The notes under the pieces were generated by a model that was not told the DNA's origin, made no database searches, and saw nothing but the letters and a program-made list of their open reading frames with translations. A DNA stretch of 64,000 nt from Planctomycetota bacterium (lineage in GTDB: Bacteria > Planctomycetota > Phycisphaerae > WQYP01). The stretch is taken from contig JAKBMM010000004.1 in the NCBI GenBank assembly GCA_021831565.1, positions 17,120 to 81,119 on the forward strand. The letters run 5' to 3'. The translations under genes were made by a program, and so were the position numbers. This document shows positions 16,717-24,947 of this stretch, in pieces; the stretch's first letter is position 1; each line of letters starts with the position of its first letter.

Positions 16717-17076
16717 CTACAATTTTCGGCCGCGTCCCCGCGGCGGGCAACGGCGCGCGCCGCGGTCAAGCTCCAGCTCCGGAGCGGCGCCAAAACAATT
16801 TCTCAGGCATTGGAGCAGGCTTTCATGAAACCGCCCCCGGGCGGTTCTCAGCCGGTAATGCATCCACAACCCCTCCCGGCGGGCTTGCACCAGCCCGGCC
16901 CGCCGCAGGTAGGCCAGGTGACGGGAAATTTTCGGCTGCGACATGTCCAACACGCGCATGATGTCGCAGACGCATAATTCGCCGCCCAGAAGAAGATGCA
17001 ATATGCGCAGCCGCGTGCGGTCGGAAAACGCCCGGAACACGCGGTCGGCGGAGGGTAGGGGAGTCGCCATCTTCAT
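16717..17076 (-). CDS. arsR: ArsR-family arsenite-responsive repressor
   Basis: A 119-residue winged-helix repressor. The metal site ELCVCDIM holds C35 and C37 in helix alpha-3, the classical As(III)/Sb(III) sensor, and is followed by the recognition helix MSQPKISRHLAYLRRAGLV. First gene of the operon. The promoter with an overlapping dyad at 17085-17113 ends only a few bases before the ATG, so the transcript is probably leaderless or nearly so; the second ATG (17070) is an alternative start. Confidence 0.95.
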   Translation of the reverse strand: MKMATPLPSADRVFRAFSDRTRLRILHLLLGGELCVCDIMRVLDMSQPKISRHLAYLRRAGLVQARREGLWMHYRLRTARGRFHESLLQCLRNCFGAAPELELDRGARRCPPRGRGRKL

Positions 17077-17084
17077 ACACCTGT

Positions 17085-17113
17085 AGTATATATGCTCGAG
17101 CGGATATAGTCAA
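17085..17113 (-). promoter_or_regulatory. ars operon promoter and ArsR operator
   Basis: On the minus strand TTGACT (17108-17113) and TATACT (17085-17090) are spaced by exactly 17 bp. An imperfect 22-bp palindrome centred on CTCGAG spans 17087-17108, with outer arms TATAT/ATATA, and fills the spacer. This is the normal arrangement for ArsR repression. The predicted transcription start falls at about 17078. Confidence 0.75.
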
Positions 17114-17263
17114 GTCGGTGACCCGGCGAGCCACCGTGCCCGTATGGATACCGGGGGGTGTTTTCTCCCGCCCGTTTCTTTGTGATATTCAGCAACGGTT
17201 TGAAGATACCTGGCCGCCCGCAGTATGGAAATGAGAACCGGTGACGCCAGCGAGTGTCACCCC

Positions 17264-18535
17264 TCATGGCGGAGTCAACGTCTTTGACGGGCCGGCGGGA
17301 CCGGTGGCCGGAGCGGGCAGAAAGGCCGCCAGCGGCGTAATATCCGGATTGGGTTTGGCCCCCTGTTCGAGCAATTGCCCGACCGCGATACGGGCCAGAG
17401 TGCGCCGGATACGATCATGGCGCGTCACGGGACTGACCAGAAAGGCGCGGTAATGACGCAGGGCGGCGAAGAGAATGCGGTCCCGCAGAATCCCCCAGGG
17501 CAGCGGCCGCGCCGCCCGGGCCAGCAGCCGGCCGGCTTGGTAATCGGCGTCGACAGCGGTTCGGCTCGTTTTGAGGGTACGATCCAGGGCGGCGATCGGG
17601 CCGGCGGGCCAACGGCGCAAAATCCGCGTGCGCAGTTCCGGCCGCGGCTCAATAAAGCGGGCATAAAGATATATATCCATTGCCGCCGCGGGGTCGGTCC
17701 ATCTCCGCCGCCACCGGGCGGCGAGAAAATCAATCATCTCCCGCGTCTGGCGAACGAGAATCCGCGCCGTGCCCATGGCGGACAGGAGAGACGGATCCGC
17801 CCGCACCCCAAGAGTTTCGTGGATTACCAGCAAACGAACCACACGCTGCGCCGCGGCAAGTTGGCCGGCGGACAGAAGTTCCATGACGAGCTGCGTATTG
17901 GCGGCCTCGGCTAGTTTGTCATAGCGATCGCGGTCCGCCGGCGGCATGGTCCGCAGATAGGCCGCATCGTTGCACATCGTCCAGATTGGCGCCACTTGCG
18001 CCGGATCTTTCAGGTTGGAGTTTTGCAGATACAACGTCAAGGCCCGCTGGGCCAGGGGAGCGCCGCTCCACCAGCGGAAAGCCAGGGCGAACGCGCGGAT
18101 GCACAAGAGACGTCGATAGCCGCGATCATGGGTGGCCTGGGCGCGGTTAAGCATTTTCCGGGCCAAGGCGATGCGCCCCGCCGGGCCTTGGAGAATGACA
18201 GCGGCGGAGGCGGCGGCGAATTCGCGCCGGAACCGATCCCATGCCCGCAGGTGATAAACGGGTTGGCAGCCCGGTGGGGCGACAGCCGGCTTCCCGGGCG
18301 AGAGCGAAAGATCGGGCCAGAGTCCGGCGAGTCGCAGTGGCGGTGGCAGCAGTTGCTTATAAGAGTCGGGCAGGGCCGCAGCGGCTTGCAAGACGCCGGA
18401 GCCGCCCGGAAACAACCGCAAGCCGACAACGAGCCAGAGCACAGCGCGGCCATGCCGGAAAAAGACCGTTCTTGTTCGGAACCAGCCACCTGCGGAAACC
18501 CATATATGAGCATTGTTCACGTTCCAGGCCTCCAT
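17264..18535 (-). CDS. Hypothetical exported helical protein
   Basis: A 423-residue protein I do not recognise. The N-terminus (about residues 28-55) holds a hydrophobic stretch that would act as a signal or anchor. The remainder is Ala/Arg/Leu-rich and almost entirely helical, suggesting a TPR- or HEAT-like solenoid, though no clean repeat can be fixed. The C-terminus is Pro-rich. GGAGG lies close to the ATG at 18535. It reads away from the ars promoter and toward it ends 187 bp short, with no obvious operon partner. Confidence 0.55.
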   Translation of the reverse strand: MEAWNVNNAHIWVSAGGWFRTRTVFFRHGRAVLWLVVGLRLFPGGSGVLQAAAALPDSYKQLLPPPLRLAGLWPDLSLSPGKPAVAPPGCQPVYHLRAWDRFRREFAAASAAVILQGPAGRIALARKMLNRAQATHDRGYRRLLCIRAFALAFRWWSGAPLAQRALTLYLQNSNLKDPAQVAPIWTMCNDAAYLRTMPPADRDRYDKLAEAANTQLVMELLSAGQLAAAQRVVRLLVIHETLGVRADPSLLSAMGTARILVRQTREMIDFLAARWRRRWTDPAAAMDIYLYARFIEPRPELRTRILRRWPAGPIAALDRTLKTSRTAVDADYQAGRLLARAARPLPWGILRDRILFAALRHYRAFLVSPVTRHDRIRRTLARIAVGQLLEQGAKPNPDITPLAAFLPAPATGPAGPSKTLTPP

Positions 18536-18858
18536 GCCTCCGTGGGAAAAGCAATACCTATTATCGAAATCCGCCGCGCGCCGGCAAGTGGAAGGGGGCA
18601 GGGCATTTTTTTCGGGAGCGTCCCGAATATGGCTCTAAACACCGCCATACTCTTCGCCGCAACATTCATGTGGCGCGGGGCTTGCGAAACAATTTCCGCA
18701 CCCGCGGCCGGATTCTGTTTATGATCAGCGCGGTTTGCGATAAACCGGCGCGTGATATAATCGCCGACTATCTGGAACGGCGAAAAAATATGGGGTGTAC
18801 GAAGAATGAGGAGTATGGGGCTGTTGAACCGCCGTGCCGGCTTTACCTGGAGATACCG
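18536..18858. other. Gene-free stretch
   Basis: No convincing coding frame. The open frame that joins this stretch to the MFS gene (from 18241) shows no membrane or family signal before 18859. It should hold the promoters of both flanking divergent genes, but I cannot pick a strong one. Confidence 0.5.
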
Positions 18859-20094
18859 ATGACACAAACCTCGAACCAGACCAACCCGCAAACCCGAACC
18901 CACTGGCTCAATCGCGAAGTGCTGTTGCTTTCATTCTCCGCCTGTTTTGCCGACTTGGGCTACCAGGCCGTGCTGGCGATTTTCCCGCTTTTTCTGGTCT
19001 GGAGTCTGCACGCCCACGTGTGGCTTTTCGCTCTGGCCACCGCCATCAGTTATGGACCGGGGGCCATATTCGGACTGGTCGGCGGAAAACTGGGGGACCG
19101 CTTCGGACACAAACGCATGGCCATCGGAGGCAATCTGCTGATTCCCCTGCTGTCGCTTTCCGGCCTGGCGAGTATTCCCGCGGCGGCGATCGCGCTATTC
19201 TCCGGCGGCTGGTGGGCGCGGAATTTCCGTTCCCCGCCGCGGCGCACCATGATGACCCAGGCCGCCAGCCCGGAAAATCGCGCCCGGGCGTTCGGATTTC
19301 TCCACGCCCTGGACATCGGCGGCGGCTTTCTGGCCGCCACGGGAACCATGCTTTTGCTGTGGTCCGGCATGCCGCTGCGGCATATTTTTCTTATTACCAT
19401 TATTCCCCTGCTGATTTCCAGCCTGGTTCTGAGTTTTGCGCGCACGGGCGCGGCGCCGCATGCCGGAACAAACGGCAATTCCTCCGGCACACCCGCGCCG
19501 CCGGCGCCGGCGGTCATGGATCCGAAACATCGCTCACTGTATCGCCGGCTTTTGCTCGCGACGGCTCTCTACGGTTTCAGCTCATTTAGTTTCGGTTTCC
19601 CGATCCTTACGGTGTATCAGAGCCTGCAAAACCGGCCGATGGCGGTGCTCGCCTATGTCGTTTTTTTTGGAATTTCCGCTCTGACGGGTCTGCTGATCGG
19701 CCGGACGGCCAAACGCAGCGTGCCCGCGCTGGCGCTGGGGGGTTACCTGCTCGGTGGTGTGGCCGCGGCGGGAATGGCGGTGGTATGGGCCACCCATCTG
19801 AATCCCGTGTTGTTTTACCCGGTGGTGGCGCTGATGGGCCTGGCGCTGGGTGTCATTGAAACTCTCGAGCCGACGATCATCTCGCTGATTATGCCCGTGA
19901 GCCGCACCGGCGGAGGCATGGGAGCGCTCACCGCCACGCGCAGCGTGGGGCTTTTTGCAGCCAACCTGATCATGGGCCTTTTATATATCGGCAAGACGTG
20001 GGCATGGTCTTACGGTTACGCAGCTTTGCTGGCGGTGCTCGCGGCGATCATTCTGCTTTCCGTGCGGCACGTGGAACCGAACACGGCGGCGTAA
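18859..20094 (+). CDS. Major facilitator superfamily transporter
   Basis: A 411-residue, twelve-helix inner-membrane transporter. The loop between helices 2 and 3 has the MFS motif A-like GGKLGDRFGHKRMAIGG. A Pro/Gly-rich hydrophilic linker (about residues 195-220) separates the two halves. The ATG at 18859 follows TGGAGA. Substrate is unknown; the general type resembles drug or sugar efflux carriers. Only 3 bp separate it from the rRNA methyltransferase gene, so they are likely co-transcribed. Confidence 0.88.
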   Translation: MTQTSNQTNPQTRTHWLNREVLLLSFSACFADLGYQAVLAIFPLFLVWSLHAHVWLFALATAISYGPGAIFGLVGGKLGDRFGHKRMAIGGNLLIPLLSLSGLASIPAAAIALFSGGWWARNFRSPPRRTMMTQAASPENRARAFGFLHALDIGGGFLAATGTMLLLWSGMPLRHIFLITIIPLLISSLVLSFARTGAAPHAGTNGNSSGTPAPPAPAVMDPKHRSLYRRLLLATALYGFSSFSFGFPILTVYQSLQNRPMAVLAYVVFFGISALTGLLIGRTAKRSVPALALGGYLLGGVAAAGMAVVWATHLNPVLFYPVVALMGLALGVIETLEPTIISLIMPVSRTGGGMGALTATRSVGLFAANLIMGLLYIGKTWAWSYGYAALLAVLAAIILLSVRHVEPNTAA

Positions 20095-20097
20095 CGA

Positions 20098-21354
20098 ATG
20101 GATCAACTATCCGACCAAGGCGCCGCCACCGGCGAGCGGGAAATCATCAGCGCCCAGGCCCGCATGGCGCCGCTCCAGCCCAGCGGTCCTCTGCCCTGGG
20201 TCCAGTTGCGCAACGCCGCCTTCAGCGCCGCGCTGTTCCGCAAAATGGTCGGGCGCATCGATCCCCGCGCCCGCGATGGTGATCTGGTCCAGGTGTACGA
20301 CCGCGATGGCGCCGTATTCGGTACGGCGTTTTTGAATCGAAAATCACAAATCGCCCTGCGCATGCTTGGCTTTGGCGATGTGCCGCTTGATGAAACTTTC
20401 CTGGAACAGCGCGTGGCCGAAGCCGCGGCCCTGCGGCGCGATGTGCTCCAGTTGGAAAAAGTAACCGACGCCTACCGCCTGATTCATGCCGAGGGCGACG
20501 GATTGCCCGGGCTGATCGTCGATGTTTTTCATCACGTGGCGGTGGTCGAACTTTTCTCGCTGGCCATGTTCCAGCGCGCGCCGCAAATTGAAAAAGCCTT
20601 GCGGTCGCTGCCGTCAATTGAACGGGTGATTTTTCGCGCCGATGATTCCATCCAGCGGGCGGAAGGGTTCCATATCGGCCCGGGCCGCGCCAACGCGCGC
20701 GATTCGGCCGTGATCACCGAACACAACCTGCGGTTTCAGATCGATCTGGCCGGCGGCCATAAGACCGGCTTTTTCTGCGACCAGCGCGAAAACCGCTTCG
20801 CCCTGACCGCTTTCACACGCGCGGCGCACGTGCTGGATTTATGCTGTTACACGGGCGGATTCGGAATCTACGCCCTGGGCTTGGGAGGCGCCGCCGCGGT
20901 CACCGCCGTCGATCTGGACGAAAAAGCCGTCGCACTGGCCCGCCGCAATGCGAATCTGAACCGCTTCCCCGCCAATCGCTATGAAACGGTCTATGCCGAC
21001 GGTTTTCCCTACCTGCGGCAGATGGGGCGGAACAATCGCCGGTTTGACGTGGTGATACTGGATCCGCCCAAGCTCATCGCCCGCCGGGAAGATTTCAGCG
21101 AAGGCCGGCAGGCCTATTTCGATTTGAACAAACTGGCGATGGGCGTGGTGCGCCCCGGCGGCCTGCTGTTGACGTGCTCGTGCAGCGGGCTGTTGGACCA
21201 GGCCGAGTTTCTAAACGTCATCCGCGGAGCGGGGCGCAGCGCCCAGCGCCGGGTGCAGATCATACGCATTTCCGGCGCCGGGCCGGACCATCCCGTCATG
21301 AACGATTTCCTGGAAGGCCTCTATCTGAAATGCCTCTGGTGCCGGCTGGAATAA
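20098..21354 (+). CDS. RlmI/RlmK-type rRNA cytosine methyltransferase
   Basis: A 418-residue SAM-dependent methyltransferase. The N-terminal third has the PUA-like and EEHEE layout of the RlmI family; the catalytic Rossmann domain includes TGFFCDQRENR, VLDLCCYTGGFGIYALGLGG (motif I), TAVDLDEKA and FDVVILDPPKL (motif IV), then LLTCSCSG with the catalytic-type Cys. E. coli RlmI makes m5C1962 in 23S rRNA. The family call is firm; the exact target base is inferred. Confidence 0.88.
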   Translation: MDQLSDQGAATGEREIISAQARMAPLQPSGPLPWVQLRNAAFSAALFRKMVGRIDPRARDGDLVQVYDRDGAVFGTAFLNRKSQIALRMLGFGDVPLDETFLEQRVAEAAALRRDVLQLEKVTDAYRLIHAEGDGLPGLIVDVFHHVAVVELFSLAMFQRAPQIEKALRSLPSIERVIFRADDSIQRAEGFHIGPGRANARDSAVITEHNLRFQIDLAGGHKTGFFCDQRENRFALTAFTRAAHVLDLCCYTGGFGIYALGLGGAAAVTAVDLDEKAVALARRNANLNRFPANRYETVYADGFPYLRQMGRNNRRFDVVILDPPKLIARREDFSEGRQAYFDLNKLAMGVVRPGGLLLTCSCSGLLDQAEFLNVIRGAGRSAQRRVQIIRISGAGPDHPVMNDFLEGLYLKCLWCRLE

Positions 21355-21450
21355 CGCCGCGGCAGTGCGAGTACGGCAATCATTTCGAGGAACCCAGGGA
21401 AAACCGGCAACATAAATTGTTGTCGCCAAGACGTCCAGCCAGCTCATGAA

Positions 21451-23079
21451 TTACCGGTGGGGGCCGGCAGGAAAGGGCCGGCCGCCATGGATTATGAAGC
21501 CACCAGCACCTGGCCAACGCTTGCGGGCGGCGCTCTCGAGCAGGAACGACTGACCATGGTCCCGCGGATGATATGTCAGGGGCTTATCCACAAAACCATC
21601 CAATGGAATAGCCTTGACATACTGTGGCGCCAACGCGGCAAGGCGCCGGGGGTACCGGCCATGGTCCCTTTTATAAATAGCCAGGGCGATGGCGAGGATC
21701 GTGAGGTTGCGCCGCATGATGTACATTTCGTGCATATCGTTCAGGTTCTCCGCGTAGTATGGAGCAAATGGAGCAAAGAGGTAAATTAGAATTCCCGGCG
21801 GGTGGAATATTTTTGAAACTATGTTACCATTATTATATGATTCTATGCGTTGCTTCCATGAAATCATCGGAGCAATCGCCGAGAGAGCCGCCGCGCGCTG
21901 CCGATACGTTGGTTTATGACACGCCGCCTTTAGCTGATCATCTATCGTATTGACGCGGCGCATGAGAGCCGGAAAATCAATTGGAACCAGGGCGTCCAAC
22001 AACATGTTCCGCCAGAAAGGGACATGTCTCGGGCCGTTCCAAAATGGGCTGCCCCAATGATTGGTTTCATAAAAGCACGTGCGCAAACCTGTCCGTGCGG
22101 CGGCCATGAGAAATGCCAGCCTCGAATATCGTAAATATCGCACATTTAGCCCATACGTGTCCATTGGCCGTCGTAGCCTGGGCCGGGAACCAAATTCGGC
22201 CAGCAACGATTCGAGTTGACCACGTGATATTTCTTTTGAGTTCGCCAACGCCGCTTCATCTTGCTGGCAAATTTGTTCAATCCAGTGTGTCCACCACAGA
22301 ATCTGCCCCCCCTGGTCAAGCAGGTGGATCAAATGGCGCACGGCGGCTAGATCCGCCAAGGCGCCACGGATATTGCCCGCGCCGAGCCGCATCATTGCCC
22401 GGGTCGTCGCAGCTTCAGCCAAGGCGAAAGAGAGCGGGGATCTCACTGATGGCGAATTAAAATAAATTGGGATAATATGGATGTGGGGAATGAAGTAACG
22501 GGGAAAAGCTCTCGCTTTTTGCAATAGGGCCAGCGGCGCGGCATTCGCACGAATCCAGGCCGCAACCAGGGGACGATGTCCGGCGGTCCATGGCCGATGC
22601 GACAATAAAGAGACGGCCACGGACGATTGGAGTTTCCATTGTTCCGCTGTCACTACATGTTTGCGAAGCCATTGGTAATAGTGTGTATGGTTGTGAAGCC
22701 ATCGGTAATAGGATGTTACGAATTGAGCATGGGCGGGCGGCGGGGCCATCTGCAGCATCTTGTAAATCGCACGGTGATCGCGGGCCGAGCCGATTAATGC
22801 TTTAGGCCCCATCGCGTCAATCAGCAGGGGAGCCGCATTGTTTTTTGGTGTAACCCCGGCGCTATTAATACGATTTAATTCCGCAGTGTAATTTACCGTG
22901 CCGTTCGGGCGCAAAGGCCCGGTCAGCCGCGTGGTGTCGTAACCAATGGGAATGATCCGCCAGAGGCGCACCCATATCATGTCCGCCGCGAGCAAAATCA
23001 AGATAATGGATAGTGCGATCGTAGCGCGCCGCCCCCATATTTGTTTGGGCGCCAGCCGTCTCCATAATTTCATCAACAT
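21451..23079 (-). CDS. Hypothetical membrane-anchored protein
   Basis: A 542-residue protein with one N-terminal membrane helix (residues 18-35, IALSIILILLAADMIWV) and a large extracytoplasmic domain rich in Trp, His and Tyr. Another hydrophobic helix (NLTILAIALAIYKRDHGRYP, about residue 450) is followed by LAALAPQYVKAIPLDGFVDKPLTY. That last pattern, a helix plus a short domain about oligopeptide-like sequence, recurs in planctomycete proteins related to secreted pseudopilin-like factors. Function unknown. It follows the ECF sigma and its small membrane partner on the same strand (44 bp gap), so it may belong to that regulon. Confidence 0.6.
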   Translation of the reverse strand: MLMKLWRRLAPKQIWGRRATIALSIILILLAADMIWVRLWRIIPIGYDTTRLTGPLRPNGTVNYTAELNRINSAGVTPKNNAAPLLIDAMGPKALIGSARDHRAIYKMLQMAPPPAHAQFVTSYYRWLHNHTHYYQWLRKHVVTAEQWKLQSSVAVSLLSHRPWTAGHRPLVAAWIRANAAPLALLQKARAFPRYFIPHIHIIPIYFNSPSVRSPLSFALAEAATTRAMMRLGAGNIRGALADLAAVRHLIHLLDQGGQILWWTHWIEQICQQDEAALANSKEISRGQLESLLAEFGSRPRLRRPMDTYGLNVRYLRYSRLAFLMAAARTGLRTCFYETNHWGSPFWNGPRHVPFWRNMLLDALVPIDFPALMRRVNTIDDQLKAACHKPTYRQRAAALSAIAPMISWKQRIESYNNGNIVSKIFHPPGILIYLFAPFAPYYAENLNDMHEMYIMRRNLTILAIALAIYKRDHGRYPRRLAALAPQYVKAIPLDGFVDKPLTYHPRDHGQSFLLESAARKRWPGAGGFIIHGGRPFPAGPHR

Positions 23080-23123
23080 TCCTCCTCTTGGGCCGTGGAT
23101 TTACCGGCCGCGATGGTCGGCCC

Positions 23124-23471
23124 TCACCGCTGATTCGGATAGGGAAACATCAGCGATCGGCCGTAGTTTTCTCTCTCCAACATGGCGAGATATTGATCCA
23201 GAGTCACCGGCTGACGGGAGATGATTTCGCCACGAAGCGCCGTATGGCCCGCCGGGCGGCGCGGCAACCCCTGGGATGCCAACAGTACAATAATCACCAC
23301 GGCGGCCGCCGCGCCCGCGGCCGTGGTGGCGGCGTAAAGCCAATCCGACCATTTCCATGGCGGATTGCGCCGGGCAAGGGCTTGATCTATTCGTGTGAGC
23401 AGACGCGGATCGATTGGCCGCGGCTTGATCGACCGCAACTCCGCTTCCAGCTTCGCGAATTCATTATTCAT
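23124..23471 (-). CDS. Small single-pass membrane protein, likely anti-sigma
   Basis: A 115-residue protein: a charged cytoplasmic N-terminus of about 45 residues (LRSIKPRPIDPRLLTRIDQALARR), one membrane helix (AATTAAGAAAAVVIIVLLA) and a short outer tail. This topology, with a start overlapping the ECF sigma stop by 8 bp, fits a membrane anti-sigma factor or its partner. No zinc-binding HxxxCxxC motif is seen, so the inhibitory mechanism is not evident. Confidence 0.6.
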   Translation of the reverse strand: MNNEFAKLEAELRSIKPRPIDPRLLTRIDQALARRNPPWKWSDWLYAATTAAGAAAAVVIIVLLASQGLPRRPAGHTALRGEIISRQPVTLDQYLAMLERENYGRSLMFPYPNQR

Positions 23472-23958
23472 ACATTATTTCCTGATGAAGTTTGTTTCGC
23501 AGGTGGCTCAGCGCATAGCGATAGCGCGCCGCCGCCGTATGGGGATTGATTCCGAGAGTTCGGCCTATTTGCTCGAAAGTCAGCCCGCCCCATATCTTGA
23601 GTGTCAACACTTCCCGCTGCGGCAACTCCAATGTCGCCACCGCCGACTCTATTTCCCGGATGCGTTCCACACGATCCGGCTCCGGTTCGAAAATTAACTC
23701 CGGCGACCGGGCATGTTCCTTATTTCGCCGGCCGCGGCGATGTTCCGCCCGCCGCCTATCCATCGCCCGCCCCCTTACAAACGCATAGAGCATCGCTGGG
23801 CTCCCGTCCGCACCGTATTTTTTCCAGAAACTCACGAACCCATCCTGGAGAGCATCCTCCGCATCCGCGGCGCTCGCTAAGAACTGGCGGGCGTAAACCA
23901 GCAATTCCGGGCCGTGCCGCCGCACCCATTCTTGCCAGTCTTCCGTGGCGTTGGGCAT
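23464..23958 (-). CDS. ECF RNA polymerase sigma factor
   Basis: A 164-residue sigma-70 family protein of the extracytoplasmic-function type. Region 2 is ARQFLASAADAEDALQDGFVSFWKK and region 4 is LPQREVLTLKIWGGLTFEQIGRTLGINPHTAAARYRYALSHLR. A perfect GAGGAG site lies before the ATG. It heads a possible operon with a small membrane protein and the 542-residue protein. A strong hairpin (24005-24045) lies in its upstream region. Confidence 0.93.
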   Translation of the reverse strand: MPNATEDWQEWVRRHGPELLVYARQFLASAADAEDALQDGFVSFWKKYGADGSPAMLYAFVRGRAMDRRRAEHRRGRRNKEHARSPELIFEPEPDRVERIREIESAVATLELPQREVLTLKIWGGLTFEQIGRTLGINPHTAAARYRYALSHLRNKLHQEIMYE

Positions 23959-24004
23959 TCATTCTCCTCACACATCAATCGCCGCCGAAGGGATGATTTA
24001 TTTA

Positions 24005-24045
24005 ACTACAGCGCGACATCGGCCCGGTGGATGTCGCGCTGTAGT
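24005..24045. repeat. 16-bp perfect inverted repeat (hairpin)
   Basis: ACTACAGCGCGACATC (24005-24020) and its exact reverse complement (24030-24045) flank a 9-base loop GGCCCGGTG. It lies between the divergent ECF sigma and TetR genes, 47 bp upstream of the sigma factor. There is no T-run on either side, so it is not a simple terminator. It could be an operator, an RNA structure or a small repeat element. Confidence 0.9.
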
Positions 24046-24238
24046 GTAAAGGCGCCGGTCCTTATCGGCTTTCCGGCGCATTATGGGCATTATGAAGAAA
24101 GTATACCCACTTGCCTTGACGGATTCGGCGGAGGATGGTCCGGGCCTGTAACAGGTTCTCTCGTGTGGCTCTGATCGAAAGAAATTCCGCGAGCGCGGCT
24201 GTCCTCAGCCGCTAAAATGTCACGGCTCGGTCTCGGGC

Positions 24239-24278
24239 TTGACATTTCAAATAACCATTTTAAAATTATATTTGAAAT
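24239..24278 (+). promoter_or_regulatory. Efflux operon promoter with TetR operator
   Basis: TTGACA (24239-24244), a 16-bp spacer and TAAAAT (24261-24266) form a near-consensus promoter. A perfect inverted repeat ATTTCAAAT (24244-24252) and ATTTGAAAT (24270-24278) brackets the -10 region. It should be the site by which the following TetR protein represses its operon. Confidence 0.7.
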
Positions 24279-24302
24279 TTGCGCTACGCGCGAGCAACGC
24301 CC

Positions 24303-24947
24303 ATGGCCCGTAAAATTTCGCCCTCCGCCGAGCATGACTCCACCCGCGGCCGCCTGCTGCAGGCGGCCGGCGAGGTGTTCGCCGAGTGCGGCCTGCGCGG
24401 CACAACCATTGAGATGATTTGCCGGAAGGCCGGCGCCAACATCGCCGCCGTTAACTATCACTTCGGCGGCAAAGAGAATCTGTACTATGAGACCATCAAA
24501 TGGGGGCGCAAATGTTGCGCCGGCATGGAGGAACTCCAGGCGGAGGAACTCACAAAGCTGACGCCCCGGCAAGCCCTTCACCGCTTCGTGGCCGATTATC
24601 TTCGCACGCTCTTATCACCCCGGAATCCCGCATGGTACTTCCGTCTCATTTCCCGCGAGATGGCCGAACCGACCCCGGCGCTGGATCGCTTCATCCGTGA
24701 AGTGATTCATACCCGCCGCCTTTGCCTGGCCGGAATTATTGAACGGATCGCCGGCGGAAAACTATCCGCGCGCCGTCTGGAGTTGATTGGTTCGAGTATC
24801 GTGGGCCAATGCCTGTTTTATAACCACTGCCAAACCATTGTTCTGCGGTTGTGGAGCAAGCCGGCCTATGAGCAGACCGATATCGACGAACTGGTCGAAC
24901 ATATTACCGCTTTTTCGCTTGCGGCCATCAAAGGATTCACAACATGA
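24303..24947 (+). CDS. TetR/AcrR-family repressor (CecR-like)
   Basis: A 214-residue regulator. The N-terminal helix-turn-helix reads STRGRLLQAAGEVFAECGLRGTTIEMICRKAGANIAAVNYHFGGKENLYYETI, the TetR hallmark. The C-terminal half (FIREVIHTRRLCLAGIIERI, SSIVGQCLFYNHCQTIV) resembles the DUF1956/CecR ligand domain. It controls the downstream pump: its stop overlaps the emrA-like start by ATGA and an operator sits in its promoter. Confidence 0.93.
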   Translation: MARKISPSAEHDSTRGRLLQAAGEVFAECGLRGTTIEMICRKAGANIAAVNYHFGGKENLYYETIKWGRKCCAGMEELQAEELTKLTPRQALHRFVADYLRTLLSPRNPAWYFRLISREMAEPTPALDRFIREVIHTRRLCLAGIIERIAGGKLSARRLELIGSSIVGQCLFYNHCQTIVLRLWSKPAYEQTDIDELVEHITAFSLAAIKGFTT

